64,000 nt of DNA, taken from contig NZ_CP083760.1 in NCBI RefSeq assembly GCF_020149915.1, forward strand, positions 1,302,001-1,366,000, read 5' to 3'. The notes beneath the pieces were generated by a model. That model was not told the DNA's origin. It searched no databases and was given only the letters and a program-made list of their open reading frames with translations. Made by a program: the position numbers and the translations under genes. This stretch comes from Candidatus Sulfidibacterium hydrothermale (GTDB taxonomy: Bacteria; Bacteroidota; Bacteroidia; Bacteroidales; F082). This document shows positions 29,716-37,375 of this stretch, piece after piece (position 1 is the first letter of the stretch; every line of letters begins with the position of its first letter).

Positions 29716-31932
29716 TTATTTCAGATATTTCAAGATGAAATCGGTCATTTTGGTGTACAAATGATACCGTGTGTTTCCTCCATAAATGCCGTGATTTTTA
29801 TTGGGATAAACCATCATGTCGAATTGTTTGTTGGCACTTACCAATGCCGAAATCATGGTCATGGAGTTAATCGGGTGTACGTTATCGTCGCCACTGCCAA
29901 AGATCAGTAAATAATGTCCTTTCATTTGGTTAACATATTTCAGTGGTGAGTTTTCATCGTATCCTTCTTTGTTTTCCTGGGGAGTACGCATGTACCGTTC
30001 GGTGTAAATGTTGTCATAAAACCGCCAGTTGGTAACCGGAGCTACAGCTACAGCTGTGCTGAATACACCGGCGCCTTTGGTAATGGCCAGGCTGGCCATA
30101 AAACCGCCATAACTCCAGCCGAAAATGCCGATGCGGGTGCTGTCAACGTAAGGAAATTTCGCTATGCGTTTGGCGGCTTCAATTTGGTCGGCAATTTCAT
30201 ATTTCCCTAATTGGAGATAGGTCATTTTTTTGAATAATTCGCCACGGGCTCCGGTGCCCCGGTTATCTACCGAGATGACAACAATCCCTTTTTCTGCCAG
30301 CATCTGGAACCAAAAATAGTTACTCCAGCCCCATGAGTTGGTTACGGTTTGAACTCCCGGACCTCCGTAAACATACATCAGCACAGGGTATTTTTTCAGC
30401 GGATCAAAATGCGGCGGTTTAATAATCCAGGCATTCAAATTCACCTGTTTCCCGTTCGGAAGTTTAAATTCGGGCGATTGTATGGTGAAAAACTCTTTTT
30501 TGCTCAAATCATATTGTTGCATCTTTTTGATAAAAGCCTGATTGTCTTCCAGTACGCGGATTTGCTTTCCGGTGTAGTCGTTTACAGTAATATAAGGTGG
30601 GGTGTTTGCATCGCTCCAGGTGTTGATGTAGTAGTCGAAACTTTTGCTGAAAACGGCATCGTTGGTACCGGTGCGGGTTGAGATCATGTGCATTTTTCCT
30701 TTCAGGTTGACCGCCATAATATCGCGGTCGAGCGGAGAAGTTTTGGCTGCCTGAAAAAATACCAGCTTTTTGGCCGGATTGTAGCCGTACACTTTCATAA
30801 CATCCCAGTGCCCTTTGGTGAGTTGTCTCTCTTTTTTACCGGTCATGTCTTCCAGGTAAATGGCATTGTAACCGTTTTTTTCGGAAGTAATCAGAAACTT
30901 TTTCCCGTCGGGAAGGAAAGTCAAGTCATCGGTGATGTCAATGTAATATTTATTGTTTTCGGTATAAATAATTTTACTTTTTCCGGTGTTGGCATCAGCC
31001 ACCAGGATGTCCAGGTGGTTTTGCAGGCGGTTTAATCGTTCGATGGCCAGCTTGTCTGCCTGTGTTGTCCATTTAATACGGGGAATATACTGATCCGGAT
31101 TAGGGCCTACATCCATTTTAACGGTTTTGCCGGTAGCCAAATCGTAGGTGTAAATCTGTACGATGGAGTTGTTTTCTCCGGCTACCGGATATTTATAGGT
31201 GTATTCTTCGGGATAAGCACTTTTTCTCCCGTGATAAAACGGCAGCGTGTACTGTTTTACTTTGCTTTCGTCAAACCGGTAAAAAGCAATCTTTTTTCCG
31301 TCGGGTGACCAGAAAAAGGCTTTGGTAAAACTAAATTCTTCTTCGTAAACCCAGTCGCAGGTTCCGTTGATGATTTTGTTTTTCTTTCCGTCAAAAGTGA
31401 TTTGCTTTTCCTCGCCGGTTTTCAGATCTTTGATAAAAATGTTGTTATCTCTCACAAAAGCCACTTTGTTCCCGTCCGGCGAAAAGTCGGCAAGCCGTTG
31501 TTTCCCTTTATCGGAGAGCGGGGTTAGTTTTTTTGTTTTTGAATCCCAGATATAATCGTATGAAATGCGCGAGTGCCGATAAATGTGTTCGGTTTGGGTG
31601 GGGAAAATAAATTTGGTTTCGTCTTTATTTACCGAGAAATCCCCAATTTGAATCGGGGTTTTCTTTCCTTCAGGGATCAATTCTTTTCCGTTGACCAGTG
31701 TGTAAACCGAATCGCCGGTTTTGTAGTCAAATACGACGATGGAACCGTTTTTGATTTCGGTGTATTGTTTTCCGTTGTTCAGCGATACAATGCCGTGGAC
31801 CGTTTTAGGATAAAGTGAGTAATTGGTCCATAAATCCCGGAGATTAACATCTTTTTTTTCAGATTGGGAAAACCCGGTTTGGCTGTATACCATGAAAAGT
31901 ACAACCAAAGAAAACTGGATAAATTTTTTCAT
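29716..31932 (-). CDS. Dipeptidyl peptidase IV-type serine peptidase (family S9)
   Basis: The 738-residue protein has a signal peptide (MKKFIQFSLVVLFMVYSQTGFSQ), an N-terminal beta-propeller (about residues 30-480) and a C-terminal alpha/beta-hydrolase domain. The catalytic Ser607 is in GWSYGGF, Asp683 in GSGDDNVHP and His714 in NKNHGIYGG. In the propeller, CDWVYEEEFS carries the Glu pair that in DPP-IV binds the substrate amino terminus. It should remove Xaa-Pro or Xaa-Ala dipeptides in the periplasm. It is a single-gene transcript. Confidence 0.92.
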   Translation of the reverse strand: MKKFIQFSLVVLFMVYSQTGFSQSEKKDVNLRDLWTNYSLYPKTVHGIVSLNNGKQYTEIKNGSIVVFDYKTGDSVYTLVNGKELIPEGKKTPIQIGDFSVNKDETKFIFPTQTEHIYRHSRISYDYIWDSKTKKLTPLSDKGKQRLADFSPDGNKVAFVRDNNIFIKDLKTGEEKQITFDGKKNKIINGTCDWVYEEEFSFTKAFFWSPDGKKIAFYRFDESKVKQYTLPFYHGRKSAYPEEYTYKYPVAGENNSIVQIYTYDLATGKTVKMDVGPNPDQYIPRIKWTTQADKLAIERLNRLQNHLDILVADANTGKSKIIYTENNKYYIDITDDLTFLPDGKKFLITSEKNGYNAIYLEDMTGKKERQLTKGHWDVMKVYGYNPAKKLVFFQAAKTSPLDRDIMAVNLKGKMHMISTRTGTNDAVFSKSFDYYINTWSDANTPPYITVNDYTGKQIRVLEDNQAFIKKMQQYDLSKKEFFTIQSPEFKLPNGKQVNLNAWIIKPPHFDPLKKYPVLMYVYGGPGVQTVTNSWGWSNYFWFQMLAEKGIVVISVDNRGTGARGELFKKMTYLQLGKYEIADQIEAAKRIAKFPYVDSTRIGIFGWSYGGFMASLAITKGAGVFSTAVAVAPVTNWRFYDNIYTERYMRTPQENKEGYDENSPLKYVNQMKGHYLLIFGSGDDNVHPINSMTMISALVSANKQFDMMVYPNKNHGIYGGNTRYHLYTKMTDFILKYLK

Positions 31933-31956
31933 TGTAATTGTCTTTTTATTTTTTTA

Positions 31957-31964
31957 CAAAAGTA
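31957..31964 (-). promoter_or_regulatory. Promoter -7 box for the DPP-IV gene
   Basis: The minus strand reads TACTTTTG, matching TAnnTTTG, 24 bases before the start codon at 31932. Confidence 0.5.
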
Positions 31965-32041
31965 AGAAATGAAAACCGGAGATTCCACAAAATCAGCGAA
32001 AACATTTTTTTGGGAAAAAGCATTTCTTTCAAAGAATTTTT

Positions 32042-32049
32042 TACTTTTG
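32042..32049 (+). promoter_or_regulatory. Promoter -7 box for the tRNA-Val genes
   Basis: TACTTTTG on the plus strand, matching TAnnTTTG, 47 bases before tRNA-Val(CAC). Confidence 0.5.
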
Positions 32050-32096
32050 CAACCCCGATAAAACGGGTAAAGTTCGTATTTATTCTGGCTTAAAAA

Positions 32097-32171
32097 GGGA
32101 CATTAGCTCAGTTGGTTTAGAGCATTGCTTTCACAGAGCAGGGGTCACTGGTTCGAATCCAGTATGTCCCA
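32097..32171 (+). tRNA. tRNA-Val (anticodon CAC)
   Basis: A 75-base cloverleaf with perfect acceptor stem GGGACAT/ATGTCCC, D-arm GCTC/GAGC, anticodon loop TTCACAG and T-arm ACTGGTTCGAATCCAGT. Anticodon CAC reads GTG valine codons. CCA is not encoded. Confidence 0.93.
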
Positions 32172-32189
32172 CTACCTTTTTGTTTTTCA

Positions 32190-32212
32190 GGGACATTAGC
32201 TCAGTTGGTTTA
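32190..32212 (+). pseudogene. Truncated tRNA-Val copy (5' 23 bases only)
   Basis: These 23 bases repeat exactly the first 23 bases of tRNA-Val(CAC) at 32097, covering acceptor 5' arm and D-arm start. The match then stops and unrelated sequence (CCTGCCCGCCG) follows. No anticodon or T-arm remains, so it cannot make a tRNA. It lies between the two intact valine tRNAs. Confidence 0.85.
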
Positions 32213-32238
32213 CCTGCCCGCCGAACTATAATAACAAA

Positions 32239-32313
32239 GGGACGTTAGCTCAGTTGGTTTAGAGCGCTTGCTTGACAGGCAAGAGGTCACTGGTTCGATT
32301 CCAGTACGCCCCA
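32239..32313 (+). tRNA. tRNA-Val (anticodon GAC) with acceptor-stem mismatch
   Basis: A 75-base cloverleaf with anticodon stem CTTGC/GCAAG, loop TTGACAG (anticodon GAC) and T-arm ACTGGTTCGATTCCAGT. The acceptor arms GGGACGT and ACGCCCC leave an A4-C69 mismatch, where a G4 would pair. The rest of the molecule looks normal, so it is probably functional. GAC reads GTC/GTT codons. Confidence 0.9.
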
Positions 32314-32319
32314 CACCTC

Positions 32320-32341
32320 ACCGGAATCTTCCGGTTTTTTT
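32320..32341 (+). terminator. Terminator after the tRNA-Val genes
   Basis: A short stem ACCGGA/TCCGGT (32320-32325 with 32330-32335), 4-base loop, followed by a T-run to 32341, seven bases after the tRNA end. Confidence 0.65.
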
Positions 32342-32456
32342 ATGTCCGGAGTTTTCTGTTTCGTTCGTGAAATATGCCGTTGTAACTTGTTGGCCGCTTT
32401 TTCGAATTACAAAATTTTCTTTTGTACCTTTAACCGCTGATTTAAAATTTAACATC

Positions 32457-33533
32457 ATGCTGACAAAATGTATTTTAATCATTTATCCGGAAGTTTATGA
32501 AACCAAGCTGGCTATCTTTAAAAATAATGATCCGGTTTTCCTGAAAACCATTCGTCATAGTCAGGAAGAATTATCAAAATTTAAAACTATTCCCGAACAG
32601 ACGACCTTTCGTAAAAACAGCATTTTAAATGAATTGAAGAAAAATGATCTGGATTTATCGAATATAGAAATCATTATGGGGCGCAGCGGGATGGTGAAAC
32701 CGGTGGCGCAGGGCGTTTATGAAATTAACCGGGCGATGGTGAATGATTTGACGGTGGGCGTGATGGGGATGCATGAAACCAATCTCGGAGGCCTGATTGC
32801 TTATGAAATAGCCCGTGAGTGGGGTAAAAAAGCATATATGGCCAATCCGGTAGTGGTGGATGAACTCTCGGAAGTGGCACGGGTAACCGGTCATCCGGAA
32901 TTTGAAAGAAAATCCATTTTCCATGCTTTGAACCATAAACATGTGGCTTGTAAGTATGCCAAAACCATGAATAAAAATTATGAAGATCTGAATCTGATTA
33001 TTTGCCATATCGGCAGCGGGGGAATTTCCATCGGTGCCCATCAGCATGGCCGGGTAGTAGACGTGAATCAGGCCTTTGACGGCGGAGGCCCTTTTTCTAT
33101 TCGTCGTACCGGAACCCTGCCGGTCGGACAACTGGTGCATTATTGCTTTCACAGCGGGAAAACCGAAGCGGAAATCATGGAGATGATCACTTCCAAAGGC
33201 GGGTATTACGCTTATCTCGGAACGGACAATATTGACAAAATCAACCGGCTGATTGCCGAAGGTGACGAAAAAGCCACTTTTATTTCACGGGCGTTGGCGT
33301 ATGCTGTTTCCAAAGAAATAGCGTCGCATTATGCTACGCTTGAAGGAAAAGTGGATGCCATTATCCTGACCGGGATGATTTTTGACAGTGAGCAGTTTCT
33401 GGAAAATGTAAAAAAACGAATTGGCGGTATTGCCCCCATTGCCCTTTATCCTTCGGTAAATGATTTTGAAGCTTTAGGACGATACGGAATGATGGTCCTG
33501 AAAGGAGAAGTGCAGGTAAAAGTTTACGAATGA
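32457..33533 (+). CDS. buk: Butyrate kinase
   Basis: The ATG at 32457 gives 358 residues, the normal length for butyrate kinase; the frame upstream is tRNA and spacer sequence. ASKHA-fold motifs are visible: ILIIYPEVYETKLAIF (phosphate 1), NLIICHIGSGGISIGAH (phosphate 2), FDGGGPFSIRRTGTLPVGQL and AIILTGMIFDSEQF (adenosine). It makes butyrate and ATP from butyryl-phosphate and ADP, or acts on branched-chain acyl phosphates. The usual partner phosphotransbutyrylase gene is not next to it nor elsewhere in this window. Confidence 0.92.
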   Translation: MLTKCILIIYPEVYETKLAIFKNNDPVFLKTIRHSQEELSKFKTIPEQTTFRKNSILNELKKNDLDLSNIEIIMGRSGMVKPVAQGVYEINRAMVNDLTVGVMGMHETNLGGLIAYEIAREWGKKAYMANPVVVDELSEVARVTGHPEFERKSIFHALNHKHVACKYAKTMNKNYEDLNLIICHIGSGGISIGAHQHGRVVDVNQAFDGGGPFSIRRTGTLPVGQLVHYCFHSGKTEAEIMEMITSKGGYYAYLGTDNIDKINRLIAEGDEKATFISRALAYAVSKEIASHYATLEGKVDAIILTGMIFDSEQFLENVKKRIGGIAPIALYPSVNDFEALGRYGMMVLKGEVQVKVYE

Positions 33534-33593
33534 CGTTTTTTATACCGGTTGTTTTAAAAATGTGCTAAAAATGCATTTTGATTTGTAATGGGA

Positions 33594-35252
33594 TTATAAT
33601 CTCCGGAAAGTAATTTCGTTATTCAGTATTTTTAGAAGGTGTTCAGAATATTCGTTCAGATACGGAAGAATACCTTCTTCTTTAAATTCTTCAAGCAGCT
33701 CTTGTTTGGTTTTTAAGTGACCGAATGTGCCTGTCCGGATGTTCCCCGGAAGGGCTGTTTTATCGCCGTAAACAGAAACTTGTTTTTGGGTACTTCTGAT
33801 TCGGGAGGGAAGGGCAATCATGCCAAGCATTACCGGATGCTCTGGTTTGCGGACGTCCCATATTTCAATACGTTCGTTTGTCATTAGCAGGGTTTGTGTG
33901 AGGATGGTTTTAACGTATCCCTCATGTTTTGACAGCCCTTTTACATTCTGCGCTTTGAGCTGGTTGTATTGAGATTCCGTGATGGTTTCGGTAACCGGTT
34001 TCCCGTCTTTCATCACTTGTTGGGTATAAGTTACGTATCGCCCGATGGAAGTTTTGGGCGCCGTGCGGATAAACTCAGGGGGATTCTTTTCGTCTTTATT
34101 TAGTTTAATCAAAATAAAACCGTTTCCTAACCGGCGGGCAAAGAGTGGATAGTTATCCGGATAATTCAGGTTGATGTTGGTCATTGCGTTGGTAAGGCGC
34201 GGAAAATGGATGTAGGGCGGAGTATCCCGTGAAATTATTCCTGAAAGCTCATAAGGCTCGATGGCTTTTCCGTTTGGATTGATGACAATGACTTCTGCTA
34301 CCGAGCATCTTTCCGCTTTTTGTGCCCGGGCAGCCGCATCAAGATATCCGGGAATCCATTGATCTGCCTGTTTGTACAGGTTAGCTGCTTCGGCTTCAGA
34401 TTGAAAAGTTCCTTCGGTTTCTTTGGCTTTTGCAGCCTGATACAACAGCCATGCTCCTTTGATGTTTACCTCCTTTAGTAGTGCGGCAGTATTTTTATAA
34501 TCCGGGACGTATTGAATGGTTTTTGAAAGATATTTTTTTGCATCCATCAAGTCATTCAATTGTCTGGAAGAAGCAAGTTGGGCGCCTTTCTGATAAAATA
34601 AGCTGGCGAGCATCGGGTTACTGTTGTTATAATTGGGGATAAATGTATTGGCTTTGTCAAAATAGTAAACCGCTTTGAACCGGTGAGAAAAATCAGGATA
34701 CATTTTGTAAATCCGCATGCCTTCTTCGTAATAAATGGCAGCACTTTCGTGGTTTATTTCATTTTGATACGCATTGGAATATTTTTTCGCCAGGGCAAAG
34801 TGTTCGAGTGCTTTTTGACGTTGTGTAAAATCAGTCGTGCTGTGAATAATTTGAAGTGCTGCTTTCATGTGAGCTGCAGCTGCCTTGGCCCGTGCTTCTT
34901 TTAACAATGGCCGGTAATCTTTAACCTGTAACGGGATGGTTTTTCCTTTGCAGGAAATTACTCCGTCGGGGAACATTTCCAGTATGTCGTTGAGTTTGAT
35001 CCAATCAGGTATGGCATCGGCCAGCTGATCATATCCAAAAGGATTGCTGGCTGCATTTTTTTCAATGACCGACATGGCCCATAAAGCTTTTTTATACTCG
35101 GTTTTAAACTTTTTAAAATGCCGTTTGGTAATCTTTTTGTTTAGCTTTTCGGCTTCTTTGGTTGCTTCTTTTACGGCTTGCTGACCCAAGACAGCTGGAG
35201 AGAAAAATAAAAGTAAAGACAATGAAATCAGAAATAAAGTAATGCGTTTCAT
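33594..35252 (-). CDS. Secreted protein of unknown function with helical repeats
   Basis: I do not recognise a family. The 552-residue product has a signal peptide (MKRITLFLISLSLLLFFSPA, cleavage near LGQQ). Residues 25-320 are mostly helical with repeated motifs of the kind AANLYKQADQWIPGYLDAAARA and AKKYLSKTIQYVPDYKNTAALL, resembling degenerate TPR units about 35-50 residues long. The last 230 residues are mixed alpha/beta and hold YVTYTQQVMKDGKPVTETITESQY. It is probably periplasmic or surface-exposed. It is a single gene, convergent with butyrate kinase. Confidence 0.6.
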   Translation of the reverse strand: MKRITLFLISLSLLLFFSPAVLGQQAVKEATKEAEKLNKKITKRHFKKFKTEYKKALWAMSVIEKNAASNPFGYDQLADAIPDWIKLNDILEMFPDGVISCKGKTIPLQVKDYRPLLKEARAKAAAAHMKAALQIIHSTTDFTQRQKALEHFALAKKYSNAYQNEINHESAAIYYEEGMRIYKMYPDFSHRFKAVYYFDKANTFIPNYNNSNPMLASLFYQKGAQLASSRQLNDLMDAKKYLSKTIQYVPDYKNTAALLKEVNIKGAWLLYQAAKAKETEGTFQSEAEAANLYKQADQWIPGYLDAAARAQKAERCSVAEVIVINPNGKAIEPYELSGIISRDTPPYIHFPRLTNAMTNINLNYPDNYPLFARRLGNGFILIKLNKDEKNPPEFIRTAPKTSIGRYVTYTQQVMKDGKPVTETITESQYNQLKAQNVKGLSKHEGYVKTILTQTLLMTNERIEIWDVRKPEHPVMLGMIALPSRIRSTQKQVSVYGDKTALPGNIRTGTFGHLKTKQELLEEFKEEGILPYLNEYSEHLLKILNNEITFRRL

Positions 35253-35555
35253 GGTTTGATATTTTTATCAGACAGGGCTTTTTGCCGATCAAAAAGTTTT
35301 TCAAATACCTTTTAATGCCGATTGAAAATCAAAATGTACTTTTGGTTCATTTCAATCCCCAAAACGCTTGATTTAATATCGGTATTTACCATTCTAGATT
35401 TTAAAATGCACGGTTAGCGCATTTTAAAATACAATTGGTATAACCGGCTTTTCCTCAATCGGATGTAAATATAAGAAAAAAATTATTTGGGGTCTGCACA
35501 GAGTAAGCCCGGTGTTAAATCCATACAAAAAACCGGAATTGGGTTCTTTAGGTGG
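35253..35555. other. Intergenic stretch with an AT-rich palindrome
   Basis: About 300 bases between the unknown secreted-protein gene and the serine hydrolase gene, with no credible coding frame. A perfect 12-bp inverted repeat ATTTTAAAATGC/GCATTTTAAAAT at 35398-35409 and 35419-35430 encloses a 9-base loop. It may terminate the hydrolase transcript or act as a binding site. Confidence 0.5.
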
Positions 35556-36782
35556 TTAGTGCATTTTAGGTTTTGCCGACAAAGGGAGGGCTTCGCCAAG
35601 CGGAAGAGTGTCCGAACGGATGATTTTCCAGAAAGTTGCAGATCCTGGGCCATGATCGGTGTTTGTCAGGACAATAAGTGTTTTATGGTGTTTCATGTCC
35701 CGAATATTGAAAGAACGGAATCCTTTCCACCAGCCAAAGTGATAAACGGTGCTGTCCATGCCACCGCGGATACGCCAGCCAAAACCGTAATTGTCTTTTC
35801 TTCGCCAGTAGTGGGGACTTCCGGGAACAAATGCTTCGCGCAGGACGGAGTCGGGAAGCAGGGTGAACAAATCCCACGAACGATCAAATTTATATAAATC
35901 CAAAGCCGAACAGTAAATGTTTTTGTCGCCCAAAACGCCGTTAAGATAATCATTTGTCATCCGGCGCCATCGCCACCCGCGTAAATACCAGCCCGGTACT
36001 CCCTTGTCAACATACAAAGGCACTTTTTTTAGCCCGCGCATGGTGTACACAAAGGAAGAGTCCATGTGCAAAGGCTGAAAAATATTTTTCCGGATAAAAT
36101 CCTCGAAATGCTCTCCGGTAACCGCTTCCACCACGTTAGCCAGTAAAGCATAGTTGGTATTGCAGTAATGAAAACCGTGGTTTGGTTTGAAATAAACGGT
36201 GGGTTTGTATTTTTCGAACAACGCCAGCATGTCGTCGTTGTTCATGGGAATTCTTTTGTTTTTCCACTCTTTTTGGGCCAGGCTCATATAACGGGGCAAT
36301 CCGGTCCGGTGGTTCATCATTAATCGTAGCGTAATCCCCTCGTAGGGGAAGTCCGGAAGATATTTTCGTATATCGGTGTCATAATCTACTTTTCCCCGGT
36401 GTTTTAAGATCATAATGGCCAGTGCCGAAAACATCTTTGAGCCGGAAGCCAGCTGAAAAGCGTCACCGGTTTGAAGCGGGTCGCGGTGTCTTCGTTCATT
36501 CCGGTAACCATAGGCTTTGTCCAGGATAATACGCCCCTTTTCGGCATACAAAACCACGCCGTTAAAGCCGGTACGCCTTCGGAGATGTAAAAAAATCCGG
36601 TTTAGCTCTTTGGCTTTTTGTTGTATGATCAGACTGTCGTAAGAAGAATAAGGGATAAAATGGAGGGAATCGGCAGCCGTAGTTACCGGATGGTCCGGCT
36701 TTACGTGTTGCCTGCAGCCATATAAAAGGAACGCCGACAAGCCGGCGACAATCAGGATAAAATACGAAACTCTTTTTCTCAT
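35556..36782 (-). CDS. Serine hydrolase, beta-lactamase class C fold, lipoprotein
   Basis: From the ATG at 36782 (408 residues) the protein opens with a lipoprotein signal ending LLYGC. The three class C/penicillin-binding motifs are present: SGSK (SxxK nucleophile, in FQLASGSKM), YCN (YxN, in HYCNTNYALL) and HFG (in VYHFGWWKGF, the KTG equivalent). Such proteins act as D-aminopeptidases, esterases or peptidoglycan hydrolases more often than as beta-lactamases. It is likely attached to a periplasmic membrane face. No neighbour tells its substrate. Confidence 0.85.
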   Translation of the reverse strand: MRKRVSYFILIVAGLSAFLLYGCRQHVKPDHPVTTAADSLHFIPYSSYDSLIIQQKAKELNRIFLHLRRRTGFNGVVLYAEKGRIILDKAYGYRNERRHRDPLQTGDAFQLASGSKMFSALAIMILKHRGKVDYDTDIRKYLPDFPYEGITLRLMMNHRTGLPRYMSLAQKEWKNKRIPMNNDDMLALFEKYKPTVYFKPNHGFHYCNTNYALLANVVEAVTGEHFEDFIRKNIFQPLHMDSSFVYTMRGLKKVPLYVDKGVPGWYLRGWRWRRMTNDYLNGVLGDKNIYCSALDLYKFDRSWDLFTLLPDSVLREAFVPGSPHYWRRKDNYGFGWRIRGGMDSTVYHFGWWKGFRSFNIRDMKHHKTLIVLTNTDHGPGSATFWKIIRSDTLPLGEALPLSAKPKMH

Positions 36783-36981
36783 ACGAAAGGGCAAAACTAA
36801 AAAAAATATAGCCTGTTTGGGCGAATTCCGGTTCGTGCCGGTCGAAAAAACAGGCGTATTATCCGTTATGGGAGAGGAAAAAGCGAAGTGAAAACGAAAG
36901 GTGTATTATTAAATATTTGTTTTTTAACTAGATACTTAAAGTGGTATGAGTTTTGCACTTTTTTGTTAAAAAAGTTGAAAA

Positions 36982-37272
36982 ATGATTCTTCTCGCTTTTG
37001 TTTTGTTTTATGTCTTGCTGGTGGTGGCTTCCGCCGTTTATCTGTGGCGAAATCCGGCAGACCGTTACGGGCAGGAAGGTTTTATGACTTTATTCCTGAA
37101 AAAGAAAACCTCTCTATTTTCCGGCCGGGGAAAAGTTTCACGTTTTGTGATGACTTATAAATGTCCGCATTGTGGTTTTGAAACTTCTGATCCGGTTTCG
37201 TCGTGTCCCCATTGCCGGGCCGAAGGAAAAAAAGTTTCGATGGTTTCGTTGCCTTCTCTTCTCCCCGGATAG
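36982..37272 (+). CDS. Small membrane protein with zinc ribbon
   Basis: The 96-residue product has one N-terminal membrane helix (MILLAFVLFYVLLVVASAVYL), a basic linker, and a C-terminal zinc-ribbon with two CPHC knuckles (KCPHCGFET and SCPHCRAEG, about residues 60-83). The four cysteines should bind one Zn2+. I do not recognise a specific family. It lies upstream of fbp on the same strand with 103 bases between and may be transcribed separately. Confidence 0.6.
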   Translation: MILLAFVLFYVLLVVASAVYLWRNPADRYGQEGFMTLFLKKKTSLFSGRGKVSRFVMTYKCPHCGFETSDPVSSCPHCRAEGKKVSMVSLPSLLPG

Positions 37273-37341
37273 GTGCGGTAATCTGCCCGGAATATTTCTT
37301 CCGGATTAACGCTTTGCCGGTTTCATTTCATACAGGTTTAT

Positions 37342-37349
37342 TACCTTTG
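37342..37349 (+). promoter_or_regulatory. Promoter -7 box for fbp
   Basis: TACCTTTG, matching TAnnTTTG, 26 bases before the fbp start at 37376. Confidence 0.45.
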
Positions 37350-37375
37350 TCCGCATAATCATTGTTGCCATCGCT

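Noticed and set aside
32268-32456. Upstream extension of butyrate kinase
   Set aside because: It begins inside tRNA-Val(GAC) and crosses a terminator; the internal ATG at 32457 gives the normal length.
35556-36782. Antibiotic-resistance beta-lactamase
   Set aside because: The motifs fit the wide class C-fold hydrolase/peptidase group, and most environmental members are not beta-lactamases; resistance cannot be claimed.
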